Assembly: GCF_041381155.1 (NCBI RefSeq)
Contig: NC_091144.1
Coordinates: forward strand, 14,827,544 to 14,891,543
DNA length: 64,000 bases
Direction of reading: 5' to 3'
Source: Argopecten irradians
Lineage: Eukaryota > Mollusca > Bivalvia > Pectinida > Pectinidae
The notes beneath the pieces were generated by a model, which did not search any database, was not told the DNA's origin, and saw nothing but the letters and a program-made list of their open reading frames with translations. Made by a program: the position numbers and the translations under genes. Shown one piece after another: positions 46,263-61,500 of this stretch. Numbering within the stretch: position 1 is the stretch's first letter; each line of letters starts with the position of its first letter.

Positions 46263-47737
46263 AGGCTATTGATATTCTATTCAACATATACTTTTTTCAA
46301 AGAGCTATTTGTGACAGATGTTTGACCTATTCGAATCCTCGTTCGTTGCCTTACAGACCTAGTAATAAGTACCTACAGGATTTTTTTTATTTATATTTAT
46401 TTTATTTTCAGAGACATTTCATAGCAATACATGTACTATATAACAATTAAACTTTTACAATAGAGATAGCGTCATACACATCTATCCACACATTCACAAG
46501 TAAGTGGTTTTAAATAGAAAGTATTGCCCTATTTTTGACAACAGAAAAAGGGCAGAGAAGGATTATAGAAGAAGAGGTGCGGGGAAAAGAAGAAAATGGT
46601 AGAAAATTTTCCACAGGACAAATTGTTTCCACATTTTGATTTGGCATGGTACTATTTCGTTAGCTTAAACAACATTATATGCAAAACAAAGTACTTTTCA
46701 TCAGATATAATCTCTGACGTGTCGAACACTGCTTGTATTTGTAAACTTTAAATATAATAATATGATACATGTAGAAGTGGTGTTGTAATACCACATGTTT
46801 CATAGCAAGCCCCTTTCCACAGCCCTATTCGAAAAGGATAACTAACTGAAAGAGTGTATAGGACAAAGTGTATAGGACTAAGCTTGCATGCCTAGTAACA
46901 CAAGTCAAATGTTGGTTAAAGCGGCTTAGTATACCGTATATTTCGCAATTAGGAGCTTTGTTTATGGCATATGACTTCAATAACGTTCCTTGTTTTTATA
47001 TTCATTTCAAGGTATATATTATCATGTATTGCAACTTCATTGCGCGTTTGACGCAGGTTAAGCATAAATATTTTACTTCTTGAAAGTCGCTCTGTCTTCC
47101 ATAAAAAACCCACTGTTGGTAACACACGGTATTCTGCACTTAGCTACTGCATCTATCGGTGATACATGAAGCGTAGCGTAGTATGAACTGCGGACCTCCG
47201 ACGATGGCAAAAACACATAAAAAGTACTAGAGAAAATACAATATTCTCGTTAACATTCTTCACCAATTCTATGTCCATCCTGATTCAGCCTTAGCCTACA
47301 CATTTTATTCTTTCATTTACTACTACATGTATTAGTGTCACTAATGTGTCTTCTGGTGAGGGTTCAACATGTCATTGTTAAGTTGTAAAAAAATTTATTG
47401 CAATCTTGTTGTTTGATTTGTGCTTTAGTTTTTGAACTCGAAACATAAAATAAAAAGTCAAATTGTACCTCGTTTATACATTCATTAGATCAATGAGCTC
47501 GTAATAGGTGTGTACATATCATGTATGTATATTGTGCTTTTACTGTAAAATTAAATAACCTTTTCGTTCGGCTTATTACTGCTACAGTAGGAAATTACAC
47601 AAGCCGAAAGTGATGATATTGTATCGACCTGGCACTCTAGATATTCTAGGCGAGATGGGGCGTACATCACGCGATTATTTATCAATACGAGAAACTCAGT
47701 AAACTATACAAAAGGAACTTTGTTTTTTTACCAGTAA
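46263..47737. other. 3' flank of AKR copy 3 and intergenic sequence, no gene seen
   Basis: Includes the 3' UTR of copy 3 (a possible ATTAAA at about 46446). The exon 9-10 intron and this flank share a few words with the composite repeat to the right (TTTACTGGATATGGATTTTA at 46058 and at 52096). No further coding exons recognised. Confidence 0.35.
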
Positions 47738-50700
47738 GGAGCTTTCCGTTTACAATTGTTTGCTTTATCAATGTTCGTCAGTGAGGTGAAACATACATAA
47801 AAGCGTCTTCGTGACGTTATACTAATGTTGTAAACAACGATGGACGAAACCACTAATAAAATTGCTATTTGATTTTTTTTCTATGTTTTTGTCAATTCTC
47901 AAAATGTGTAAACTGAAACAGAAACAAAACGACTATAACATTTTGGATTATTAGATAGACTATTATTAACCAGTTATCAGAACAATGTATTAAAATATTT
48001 ATAAATGACGTTATCGTAAAACAAGAAGCCCATTGCCCTTAAACAAAGACATAAATAAGCATATATATATTGGCCTACAATGCCGTTGAAATCAATCAGA
48101 GATGATTTCAATTTAACCTTTTAATCAATGATTATTTGATTCCATTACATCAGTTTTATTTCCTATGAAAATTGAGCAAATAATGCTCTTGAACGTGTTT
48201 CCCTGTATAAGCTATGGAAAATTTGACTCTCTCTTCTAGGGAAAATTCAGACCCCAGGGCCATGAAATTAAGCCTTGAGACCTTTCAATATATGAAGAGT
48301 ATTTCTTAAGAACAAAATCATATACTATTTATCAGCCAGTATCATTCAAGCATGTTTCGTACAGAAAACTTAGAAGTATACCGATTTAGGTCCTAGGTCC
48401 CAATTTTCGTAAAGGACCTGTTACACTAACCATTGAATTTTGCCCACGAACCAATTTAACAAAACCCAGTACTATGACAGAGAACCTGTAAGATACCTTT
48501 AAAAACTTCAAAAGGCCCCAGGGGCCTGTGCTAGGGAGGATTTAATGTTGCCATACCGAGGTGTACAACAGGGTTCACTTTTTAGGTCCAACACTATATC
48601 AAGTTAATATTCAAAATATTTAGCACAATTCTTAATTTTTGAAATAAAAAAAAAACTTACCTCAATAACAAAATCAACGTCGATCTCTGCTGCATGGTGG
48701 CTTGCTGCATATGCACAGTGCTCCATGAAAGAGGTGCCTTTGATTTCCACTTTCAAGACCAGATTTCGACATATTTTAGTTTAGATGTCGACATAGATAA
48801 CTGAAAATTCGGTGTCACACCCGAGCATTATGATATTAGGAATTTTACACTATCACACGGCGGGTAACATTAGAACAATAGGAAACAATAGACACGTTCG
48901 CAGCAACCCCATAGCAACGGGTGATAGTGTATTTTTGACAGTGCAAAATATTAACCGTCCGAAAAAGATGCGCACTCGTTTCTTTTTTCGACGCCATCTT
49001 TGTTTTTTGAAGCGACACTTCAAAATTTATCTAGAGCTATTTAGCAATAGTTTTGCCAAATTAGTCTATTTATCAATATATTTTTATCATATTAAGGACG
49101 GAGCTTTCCGTTTACACCTTTTCGCTTACCGTCCAGCGCTATATGTGGGTTTTTAAGAACCCGTCGGTGATTAGGTGAACGGAAGACATGCGATTTCAAG
49201 CGTCTTCGTGACGTTGCTAATGTTGTAAACAGACGATGGGATGAAACCAAAATTTATTGAGATTTACAAAAAAGTGAAGATTTGAACAACCGCAAGAAAC
49301 AATACAACAAGAATTTTCACTAAATGCTTATTGTGAGTATTCTTTTTTTATAATGCAATGATAGTTAGCGCTACTGAGTAGAAGCTGATATGCTTTTCTA
49401 CTGCCGCCGGTGACTGTTCGACTTTTGCTAAAATCAGTTACAATGTTTCAATAGATTGCAAACATTTGAAAACTAGTTTTGTTGCTAGACTTTTGGTATA
49501 ATAAAATAAATACTACCTGCATTAGAGGATGACAGTGCCTAGTGTCACCCTCTAATGCAGGTAGTATTTATATATCATTATACCTCAAGTGAGAATCCTG
49601 CATTCTGATTGGTCGAGACAGTGCAAAATATTAACGGCCTGAAAAAGTTGCGCACTCTTTTCTTTTTTCGACGCCATCTTTGTTTTTTGAAGCGACGCTT
49701 CAAAATTTATCTGGAGCTATTTAGTAACAGTTTTGCCAAATTAGTCATGTATTTGAACATGTATTTCCTCTTCATGATATTTAGCAACCCCTTTCCCGAT
49801 ACTCAATAGTCTTCTTGAATAATTTCGAAGAGAAAAGTGAAGGTTAATAATATCAATAGAAAAGAGAAAACTGCGCGTTTTACATTTTACTTATTATTTG
49901 AAAAATCTGACAAAAATGTACTCACAAATATTGGAAGGCTCACATTGATTCCAGTAAACCTGCAGCTCATCGACACATCTCGCTGCATGATGACGTCACA
50001 ATAGATATTTGACGTCACGGATTTTTTTACGCTATATTAGAGTACGACCTGGACCCATTGGAATCTTATATCAATATGTGAAGTGATAGTGACGTCATTT
50101 TACATAATGTCACAATACAAGATTTCTATATTTGGGTACGACCTGGGGGTTAAATCTTATAGAAGGCGCAGCGATCTCCTATGATAGAGGTGTCTCGGTA
50201 ACGTTATTCTATGTAAATCATCCAATATATGGAGAGTTGGAAAACTTTCTCAAAAACCGGAAACAGGAAGTCAACAGAAGATCCAGCATCGCGCAATATA
50301 CGTTATTTAGTTTGTAACCGCAGTTACGTATTTTTTCAGAAAGTGAAAGTAGAAGTTTTCTATGTTCAATATTGTTTTTCTTGTTATAAACTCAATACCA
50401 GTAATTCAGCAAAGCTATTATTCTAATAAGTAATAGTTCTATAAATGGTTTCAAGCAGTACAGTTATTCAGCGTAGCCAATAAGCTATAAAAATAAAACA
50501 CATGTCAATATCGATAAGACTGATGGGTCAGGGGAGATTACTCTTTCGCCGTTGGAAATCCTTTATTTAGATCTACCAGACATATTTCTATTTAATTGCA
50601 CATTTAAAAATACAACAAACGAAAGAATGGATTAACTGATGCGCTCTCAGATAGTCTTTGCCTAAAATTATATTATCAACCTGGGATGATGTCACAATGC

Positions 50701-53700
50701 GTAGTTCGGAATTTTCTGGTGGATATCGTGTTGTATCGTGGCGGGAAAGGGTAGTTTCAGCCAATCAGGAGCGAGCAAAGCATACAGCCATATAATAATG
50801 CATAATATTAACCATTAAAAAAAGTCGTTTTCTTTTTTGGACGCCATCTTTGTTTTTTTTATACGACACTTCAGAATTTAAGTACGGAGCTTTCCGTTTA
50901 CACCTTTTCGCTTACCGTCCAGGCGTTATTTATTGGTATTTATGAACCCGTCGGTGATTAGGTGAACAGAAGACATGCGATTATAAGCGTCTTCATGACG
51001 TTGCTTATGTTGTAAACAGACGACGGGACAAAACCAAATTTAATCGAGCTTTCACAAACGCAGGATGTAGTATGACCTACACCTCGGATGACGGTGACAT
51101 CCTCGGAGTGACACTAGGCACTGTCACCATATAGTATAAAATTTAATGTCAAGGCATTTAAGTGGTATTGTTGCTTTAAAGTTACGAATTTGAATCAAAA
51201 TAAAAAGGAATAGTGACTGATATCATTATAGTTTAAGGTTTTGATAACTTCTTGATTAGAACTTTTTTAATGACGTGGTGTCAGTGGCCCTCTGCTGGAT
51301 TTGTTTGTAACGTATTTTGATGTTGAGATTCTTCGTAATGTAGGTTGTTGTTGTAATAGAATCTAATGTGTTGAGACTCAATTATCATATAATACATGTA
51401 TGAACACTATTGTATATATGTATTTAACGCAGAAATTGAGCAGTGAACAGACACCAATCATGTAAGACATACATATGTTACCGATAATTACATGCACTAT
51501 ATATCACGTTACGCGTGTCACATTTTCTAGTCACCGCACATGTCGTAGTGTTCTGCCGAACATCATAGCTACATGTTGGTAGATCCTGCCTTCGACTGCC
51601 ACTGGTTGAAGGGTCAATTGCACTCCATTGTGCTGCTAAATATTTGTCTATTGTTATTGACCCATATAACTGTTCGTATAATATCATGTAATCGTTTTCG
51701 TTCTGTTTGTCTTGATAAAGGGCAGTGTCTCGAAAATTTGACATTTTTTATCCACACGGTTAGAATTACTTCTCTATCCCATATATTCCTGTTGATATAA
51801 TTTCTTTAACCCCGGAAATTACACGCATATAGACTCAAGGTCTCAGTGACATGTCTCGTTGGAATAATGACAGAAACAGAAACATAGTTAGGTATAGTAC
51901 AATTTAAACAGTGACCCAAATTCAAATGAATGGAATATCAAGCATCACATCGTTTGCAATATATATAACATTGGCCCTTTTATTTCCTAGAACACATAAA
52001 ACACAATTTCAATTTTGTGCCCGAACAAAATGAGCTGATGCATGATTTAGTTTGATGGCGGTATTGTTCAAATATTGAATATTAATAATGAAACTTTTAC
52101 TGGATATAGATTTGCACGGTTTGCATATATTGATAAAGAACAGATTGTCGAGTTTTATTGGTGTAGTATATATCAAAATATATGCAACAATACATTACTT
52201 TTTTTTTACTTTTTGTTATCGTTACCGATATCTTCAAACTCCAAATTTTAGATTTTAACATATTTTATTGTGTAATTTTATATACAATGGGATTGGGCGC
52301 AAGTTTTCCAACTTATATGAAGCCCTCTCCCTACTTACAGTTTTTTGAGTTTTCAAACTCCAAAATGAATTATCATGCAAATGACATATATTGAAATCGT
52401 GATATAGTAACCATGGTTATAACATTTTATAATACCTCAAGTGAGAATTCTGCATTATGATTGGTCGAGAAATATTTGGTAAAGATAAAGATGCGCACTC
52501 TATCCTTTATTCGACGCCATCTTTATTTTTTGAAGCGACGCTTCAAAATTTATCTGAAGCTGTTCATTAATAGTTTTGCCAACTTATTATGTTTATCAAT
52601 ATCTCTTTTTTAATAAGATAAGTACGGAGCTTTCCGTTTACAAATTTTCGCTTACCGTCCAAGTGATATATGTTGATTTTTAATAATCCCGTCGGTGATT
52701 AGGTGAACGGAAGACACACGATTACAAGCGTTTTCGTGACGTTGTTAATAATGACAACACACGAGGGGAGACACACAAATTCTTTTAAATTTACAAAAAC
52801 GTTAATGTTTTAACAAACGCAAGAGACAAGAAAACAAGATTATCTTACTGAATGCCTATTGTGAGTATTCTATTTTACAATACAATTGTAATAAGCGCTA
52901 CTGAGTAGAAGCTGATATGCTATTTCCATGCCGACCGCGAGTTTTTGACTTTTGCTAAAATAAGTTAAAGTGTTTCAATAGATTGTAAATACTTAAAAAC
53001 TAGTTTTGATACTAGACTTTTGGTATAATGAAATAAAAACTACCTGCATCAGATGGTGACAGTGTCTAGGGTCACCCCTCGGAATATCACTGTCACCCTC
53101 GGGTGACAGTAATATCCTCGGGGTGACACTAGCCACTGTCATCCTCTAATGCTGGTTGTAAAATTTAATGTCATGCCATTTGAGTGGTATTGTTGCTATA
53201 AAGTTACGAATTTGAATCAAAATAAGTGACTGATATCATTATGGTTAGAGGTTTGGATTACCTCTAGTGTCGAATGTTTTTATTTCTTAATGACGTGACG
53301 TTAGGCGCCCTCTGCTGGATTTTTATAATGCATTTTGATGTTGAGATACTTCGTAATGTAGGTTGTTATTGTAATATTGTAATATGATCTAATGTGTTGA
53401 GACTCAAATATCATATGATATGCACAATACCGTATATATGTGTTTCACGATGAAATTCAGTAGTAAACAGACACAAATTTATGTAAGAAAAACATATGTT
53501 ACCGATAATTAAATGCACTACATATAAATTTCGCTACAAATTTAACGTCACACATGGCACATTTTCTAGTCATCGCACATCTTAGTGTTATGTCGAAGAT
53601 CATGGCTACATGTTGGTAGATCTGGCCTTCGGCTGTGTAATGTCTTGGGTTCCGTCGACACTCAAAACACAACTCATGCAAATGGCGGTGATCTAACAAC

Positions 53701-54380
53701 TAATTTATTCTAACAGTAAAACCCGAAAACCGAATACGGAGTTCCGGACGTAACACTTAAAGCGGACAACAACGTTAACCATGGTGTAGTGACAGCACAT
53801 ATTGAACTATAAATGTACACTACAGGCTGTCACTCGCCGAAGGGTTAATTGCACCCCATTGTGCTGCAAAATATTTGTCTATTTTCATTTTCCCAAATTA
53901 CAGTTCGTATCATATTATGTAATCGTGTTCGTTCTGTGTGTCTTGATAAAGGGGCAGATCGCCTCGTAAATTTGACATTTTTGTCCAAACGTTTTGAATT
54001 ACTTTGTCCCATATTTCATTTGAAGTAATTCGTATCCAACAGACTTACGTTTGGTTGGATCACGTGTCATCTGGATATCCTGTTAATATTACTTCTTTGA
54101 CCCCGATAATAACATTCATATAGACTTAAGGTCTCAGTGACATATGCCTCGTTGGAATAATGACATTACCAAAAACATACTTAGGTATAGTACAATTTAA
54201 ACAGTGACCAAAATTCAAATGAATTGAATAGTAACCATTACATCGTTTGCAATATATTACATTGTCCCTTTTATTTCCTAGAACATAAAACACTAGTTCA
54301 TTTTTGTATCTGAACATAATGAGCTTATACGGATAATTTGATGCATGATTTAGTTTGATTGCGGTAATGTTCAAATATTG
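47738..54380. repeat. Rearranged copies of a composite multi-kb repeat
   Basis: Four modules recur. M1 (CATTCTGATTGGTCGAGA, GACGCCATCTTTGTTTTTTG, AAGCGACGCTTCAAAATTTA) is at about 48943-49060, 49590-49760, 50795-50880 and 52440-52590. M2 (GGAGCTTTCCGTTTACA, CCGTCGGTGATTAGGTGAAC) is at 47738-47860, 49093-49250, 50880-51045 and 52620-52760. M3 (GCTACTGAGTAGAAGCTGATATG) is at 49335-49520 and 52862-53045. M4 (CCCTCTGCTGGATTT, TTCGTAATGTAGGTTGTT, ATATGTTACCGATAATTA, GAGCTGATG/GAGCTTATA near the end) is at 51130-52070 and 53155-54380. Open frames in it are not conserved in a coding manner. Confidence 0.75.
49503..49573. repeat. Palindrome at the end of composite-repeat copy I
   Basis: AAATACTACCTGCATTAGAG and CTCTAATGCAGGTAGTATTT are perfect complements around GATGACAGTGCCTAGTGTCACC, itself partly self-complementary. 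Related GTGACA/TGTCAC-rich blocks occur at 51083-51125 and 53055-53145. Confidence 0.8.
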
Positions 54381-55260
54381 AATGGTTATAACGAAACATC
54401 ACTCGATTTTGACTAAAATCCTTCATTTCTAAACTCTTTTAATTGACAAAGAATGCAAATACACGTGTAAAAAATTATTGATAATTGTAACTGTGATTGT
54501 CAGAAAGCAAGTATAATAATTTAAAAATCAAAACAATTTTAATATTTTTCTTTAAACAAGTTTCTGAATCATGTTACGGTAATGAATTGATTTGCTAAAA
54601 TACCATTTAATATTCACTATATAATATTACAGATAAAGTTGAATTCGTCCTCAAAGTTTGTCAATGCACTTCTATATCTATCGTGGCAGATAGGTTTTGG
54701 TGGTTAGTTATGAAATTGCATTCCTAATGTCAACAAAATTTTGCTATCTCCCCGGTTCAGATATTTTTTATACTCCTCAGTCATCACACACCTACCTTTT
54801 TGTCCTGCTAAAGATTAAAGTTATATACATGTGAACATTCAAATCAGTAAGGCAGCTGTGTTTGCTCAGATTTCTATGAAATACAAATTAAACAATAGGA
54901 TCTTAAATCTTGGCATACCCCTGATAAAAACGGGATGCCGTTTATTTAATAGATGTATTATCATAAGGAAATATTATTTGAAATTTCTTTATTTTTTTAG
55001 CAAAGGTAAGCGAAAATAACGCCAAGCTGGCCTTGTAAAAATAAGGCCAGGCACCAACCGATCTTTCTATGTATAGGGTGTGGCCCAGTAACAACACATA
55101 ATTATGAAGGATTGCTCGATGTTTGTGTGGTGTCCTTACAAGTACAACAACTCCGGATGAATACGTGTATATGCGTTAATTTTTTTATCTATAGGCCTGT
55201 ATGTACTGTAATGTATCTGACCGCGTTACTATCTTAATCTGATAGATGGCGCTGTGAGTA
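54381..55260. other. Intergenic sequence, no gene seen
   Basis: AT-rich. A small hairpin (CTGGCCTTGTAAAAATAAGG then CCAG) lies at about 55026-55050. Nothing else supported. Confidence 0.35.
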
Positions 55261-55263
55261 TCG

Positions 55264-55300
55264 TCTATAAATACAGTGAACAATTCGTTATCTTCCTTTT
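55264..55300 (+). promoter_or_regulatory. Candidate TATA promoter of the 55.6-61.5 kb gene
   Basis: CTATAAATAC at 55264-55273 would place initiation near 55295, about 300 bases before the ATG at 55598. No other TATA-like element in the preceding 200 bases is in as good a context. Position is inferred from the motif only. Confidence 0.35.
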
Positions 55301-55597
55301 CATACAATAGCTTGTGCTCGACACACACGTATCGAGCAACAAGCTGATTATAAAAGGATTCTGATTTTATGATATCGTTCTATGTTCTGTTTCTTTAGTT
55401 AAGTTTTTATATCATTATAAGTTCATCGGAACATATTTCATTGATATTACGAACACAAAAATAGTTTTAACATTATTGGTAAAAAATAGAAATTTACAAA
55501 TTACAATCTCATAATTGGAACTCAAAAACCTACGAACGAGATTACATTTCGAAATTTGAAATAAAACAGAGAAGGCTAAATTTGAAATATTTTGGGG

Positions 55598-58500
55598 ATG
55601 AACGGGGAGTCGGCTAATTCAGGTAGGTATGTGATTATGATATACTGTGCAATTATATTGGGTTATCATAGTATGCAAAAATAACGACTGCGTGTTAAGG
55701 ACACTTTGGTAGAAATAAGTACTATCGATAAATTGGTCTTTTGATACTATGGATCCTATGTCCAGTCATACTGCTTATTTACTTTTCACAGAGTGTTCAA
55801 CGCAGTAAATATTTTTGCATATAGAATCCAGATACATCACTCTATAAAACCATTCCAAGAAAGGCCTGTACCGTTGTGGTAGTTAATGATTTCATGTTTT
55901 ACACAATCCAGTATCATATTGGTAAAAATTATAATATAAGGATGCATCTGGATTCTCATGTCACAAGCAATTTCTCATGCAGTATGCAGGGATTGTCGCA
56001 GGAAGTTTCGCAAATGCGTGCTTTTTCCGGAACAAACGTATCAGTGAATATTGTCTTGAGACTTTACAGATTAAGGACCTTTAAGAGGACGAGTTTGATA
56101 ATGCTACTTAAAATTTGTTGATAGTTCTCAAGAACTGACAACGATTCGATTCTAAAGCTATGGTGGTAAATGGCACAACATAAACATAATACGTAACCCT
56201 TACGCTTTTTAGCAATTTTGGGCAATTTAAAGATAGATTTCGAATTGCAAATAAGACTTTGAGTTGACTACTATGTTTTGATATGGCTGGATTCGGCTAG
56301 GATTAGCTCAGGTCAACGTTTAACCTTGAAATTTAAAATCAGCATGTCACATTCGTAAATATGTGGTACTAAACATAGAGAAAACCTTTGTCAGTACTGA
56401 AATGTATCATTTTGATCAGATTATGTTAAGTATAGAATAAAATAGATATCATGTCCTCGTAGAGGTTTTGCTGGTACTACTTTTCATAAAGAATATTCAA
56501 CTTAATAATTGTTTTCATAATTACTTATCTGACCTTAAAATGTGCATCCTATCTAGGATGAAAAATACATCAAGGTTAAGACTAAATCTAAAAATCGCTG
56601 AGTATACAATCTTCTAACCTTCTATCAGACAAACACAGATTAAGTGCACATGTCCGACTCTAACACAACCTTGTGTCCATTGAGACTGAAACTACCTGCG
56701 GCCGGTCAGTCACATTTATCGTTCTTAGCCTTTCCGATAGGTGGCGTAAGTGTGTTAGGTATATAATCTCGGATGACGTACAACTCTGTCTCTCTCTCAG
56801 ATAACATAGGTTGAGTATGGGACAAATAAAACATGTTTGCTTTCTTCTTACATTGTAGTGATATTGTTAAGGGCACTTATCATGTCATAAAATATAACGT
56901 ATACATTTATATTCACGTCCATATAGAAGGGAAAAGACATAGAATCATGAAAATATATCATGAAAGCAAAAAACTAAACGATTTTTCGTTATAAAATACT
57001 ACCTACTGTATGGGGATATTGATTACTATTATTATTTCATTTCGCAGCCAACTCTATACTCTAAATCCCTTTCACACAAGACCTTTCAGATATTTTATAC
57101 CTGACTTATCTTGAAAACGCTTAGCAGTTTGACAGCTGCTACGCTACTTCTTTATATATATATATATTCAATTAATCTTCTATAAGTCTTTGTTGTTACG
57201 ATTATGATGCAATACTGTCATATTTGTTGTCCAATTCCTTCCTTCGCCGCTTCAAAGTTGTGTGGTACGATGTGCTATCAAACCATAAATACGGTCAGGT
57301 ATTTTTGCTGACAGATTGTACTCGAATGAAGGTTTTTGGATCAGAGCCAAGATTTTAAGTCATGTTTTCTATGTCAAGGCTATGGCTATTTTAAGATCTT
57401 GTCCCGAAAATGAAAACACTATTCATTGTTCTATAAAATAAAATTGAAATGAAAATTAACTAAAATTTTGTGCAAAATGTCCCGTTCAAGTATACTAGAG
57501 TAGTAGTATAATTATTGCTGAGACCTTTCCACTGTTGATGTCGTTATTCTATCATCTATTGGACATCATGCTAAGTGTGGAATTAAAAGAAATTATCATA
57601 ATTAATTACCCACAACAAAAAGTGACAGAAAGAAAATTAGAAAGGCGTCTGTGGTAGATAACTAAAATTCCAATCACTATGGCTATCTAATTAAAACAGG
57701 ATCTGATATCAAACACATTAAATCGAAATTAATTTAAAGTTGAAAAAGGAATAGAATATTTGTCTAAAACCTATATCTAGTATCATTGCTTGTAATGTAT
57801 TCTCGGACATCTATAAATACAACATTGTCTAATTAGAATTAAAACATGTGTCAGTTTTAAATCTGACATTTTTGTTAAGAAATAATAGAATAATGTTCTG
57901 ACTCTAAATGCAGTTCTACATTAACAGAACTAATTTTGTAAATAAGAGTCATATTTACGAAAACTTTAATGAAAATTAGATTAAGGTCAAATGAGATAAC
58001 TATGAGTAAGTGTGTACAGTATAATCTATTATTTGTTTTACGGCAGTCTAAATTCGGTAATCTTAACCTCGCTTTAACATATAGAGGACACGATTACGAA
58101 AGCATATGCCATGTGACCCAACAGTCCCATAAAGGAACCTACGTATATTGATAACGATGACCACTAAGGGTCCATCTCAAAAGACAAAATGATCTCATTA
58201 AAGTTGATAATCACTTGAAAAAAGTTAATTAGAAATGCCCAGTGATGTTGTTTATCAAGATATCTGAATTGCGTCACAAACAAGATCTAAGTCAAATCCA
58301 AATTGAACAAAAGGCGACAAAAATGAAAAACAAAAAAATAAATAAACCTTTACAAATATAAAATTTTGAAAAGTTTTAAAATGCCAGTTATGAAATAAAA
58401 AGAAAATAAACAAAAAATATGAATTCAATAAACAATGGGGCGATAGGTTGGTCAGGTGGAGAGTATACGTGAAATAATCAGTGTTCAGGAGTACAATGCA

Positions 58501-61500
58501 GATAACGGACTTAACTTTCAATATTTACATTTTGCACTGACATGGACTCAATAACCATGCTTTCTAGTATTATCATTATCAGTGTATAATGTTAGCACAA
58601 CACGCGCGGCGATTCTATTGTTACGTGAATAGTCGATGGCGTAGCAACGTGGGATCATGACCCCACTTTTGGCGGGAACATATGAATGACTCGATTCCAA
58701 TCAGCTGTTCAATCGAATTCGTTGACGATGACGGGAGAGAAAAAAATATGTGTATTTTAATAAAAAATATGCAACTGCCGTGGAATTAATAATAATAATT
58801 TACTTGAAACTGTAAATATAAGGAATAGATGTTTATTTTGTTGAGGTTTTTGTTCGCCGAGGTACATAATTTAACCATTATCAACCCCAATAACCTCAAA
58901 ACCTATTCCTTAAATATATGATTGGATAAACATAGTCAAGTAAAACATGTTTATAACGAACCTCTAGAAACCAACGAAATCACTTCGTTATAAACATATT
59001 TCGTTATGTACAAATATATTACAGTCACCTTTCCGGGGAATGAAAATTGGATTTTTTAAACCATGAGTTTGTTATAAGTGTGTTTATTATAAACGTGTTT
59101 TACTGCAGTATAAAGTATGGCTGAATTTTGTAGGAAGGGATAGTAATATTATGGCATATTCTATAAGTGTTACATGTATTGCTTCATCTTTAACATTAAC
59201 TTATGATAAAGATATTTCTAATTCGTGAAGAAATACATTGTATCAACATACCCACTCGGTATAGAACTATGCTACATTTTTTGTATTTGTGTATGGCCAT
59301 TTGATGACATGTGCCGAATTCTGACGTTATGTTTTATCAGGCTGATGATATTAGGGTTCGTTATTTATATTCTGGCCTGTTTTATATACACCTAAGCGAA
59401 CCAACTTCAAACCCCAGAAGACAATAATTGTGAATTGGTTGACTGGGCTTACCTACCAAATTTAGTCGCCTTTTACGATCATGCATTAGGGGATACAAGT
59501 ACGATTCCAACGTCCTACCTGTAGGACCGCCATCAATAAGAATCGATTGGCAGAATAAATTTCAAGTGGATCAGTATTTTGAAACCACTATTTATAATCA
59601 AAAGTTAAAACATTTATTATGTAACAAAACAAACCTATAAGGCATTAATTAGTCATCGCAGGTTCAGAGACATCAATATAACAGATGCGTTTATTCATAA
59701 ACAAACAAAAAAATGTTGATAATGAATAATATGGTGATGTTTCACATGCAGTATTTTCATGTTTTACTCGTTATATGTAACATACGTTTACTGAAAGATC
59801 TTAATGAGGGTCAGGGTTTTACTTATGCCCGTTACTATAACAACCTAGACACCGTTATTTTATCAAGGAATGTATGTATAGAGGTGGAAATGCTAATTCA
59901 TGTTTATTAATCAAATTCAAAATCAATTTTCATTTCAGCAACTGGAAAAATTTGGAGATCTGGGTACCAAAAGACAATGGATATAGATAACATTCGTTTT
60001 GATGGTACACCTCCCGAAAAAGTTTTATGTAGAAAATACTGGACAGTTCTAAAGCCAACAATGTGGGTTTTGGATTTACCAAACAGAGCGATGCAAAGGT
60101 GAGTATGGTATTGCGTTTCGATTAAAGATGCTCCACCACCGACAGAGCATAAATGGTATTAATCATTTGAACAATAATTGGTGTTTAATCGTGTATATAT
60201 ATGCCTAATTAACACAAAAAATAACATAAGATAATTTACTTCGCCTTTGATGCATGCGTAAACATTACTTCCTTCCATTTAGGATATAGTGCCACGAAAT
60301 TTTTTCGGGATGCAATTAATTATTTTTCATATTTTTAACTTGAAGTAAAATTAGAAGCTCCAACTTTTCAAGGGTGGTAATGGTGCAAAGTAAGTAACTT
60401 TTATAACTGAAGAAAAATACTAATTCGTCTGGTCCTGTTTTTAAAAATACCATTTGTCAGCGGTGGAGCATCTTTAAGGATAGTGGTGTGATTGGTGAAA
60501 GAGTACCTGCTATCAATGTTGCATGATTGTCAGATGCGATTTTCTTTAAAAAACATTCATTGGAAGTGTACCAATGCATCACACTCTACATCCTCGATAC
60601 TCTAGGGGTGCCGATCACTTACGATCTCTACACCTCTGGATTATCTCATAGTAAAATTAGAGGCACCTCAGCGGAAAACAGCTGAACCAATCACAGGCCC
60701 GCAAAGATTTCCTTTGAAGACTACAGAGAGAGTGACGCCTAACATCAAAGCCACAGAGCCAACCATAGTGTACCGTTATACGGCTCTGTTGATGTGCACC
60801 AAAGGACCAAATTACCTGTTCTGTTCTGTTGTCTCCCATTTTACTATGAAGTAGTCCAGGGGGTAGATATCGTAAGAGATCAGAAGCCCTGGAGTTTCGA
60901 GGATGTACACTCCATTACTAGTCCATCGCTTACCCTTCTGAACTAAAAGTTTTGACCAATACAGCATAACTTGTCAAAACTATCATTTTTCTTAACCAGT
61001 CTCTGTGTATTCCGGATCAATAATTTGGCATTTTTCTTTTTAGTTTGTAGTAATTAAAACCTGTATAATCCGGAAACCTGTTGATACTGGCTATATACGC
61101 TGGCTCTGGTTACATCCAGTTTAGACAAGTGACATTGTAATTCAAATACATTTGTTTTTACCATTTCTTAAATTATGAATGTCATAATTTTTACTGGTGA
61201 TGCATGATCAGTTGATCTTTGTCAGTACAGTCTGACTGAAATTAATGAGGACAATTTCATTTTTTAAATTACAAAAATGATATCTAGAAAAACACATAAT
61301 CTATTATCATACAATTTGTTTTCAAATTTCAATTTAATACTTTTTGGGAATATTGCACATAAACACATAAGTATACAAAATACTATTCGATTGTTATCAA
61401 ATATGATTAATTTCAGTAAACGTAGTGAAAACGATGAATATACAGTAATACAGGCCACCATACCTATTTTTCTGCTCTGTCAAGATACACAGATTGTTAT

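Noticed and set aside
48812-49156. 114-codon frame in the composite repeat
   Set aside because: It spans modules M1 and M2; the other copies of the modules do not preserve the frame.
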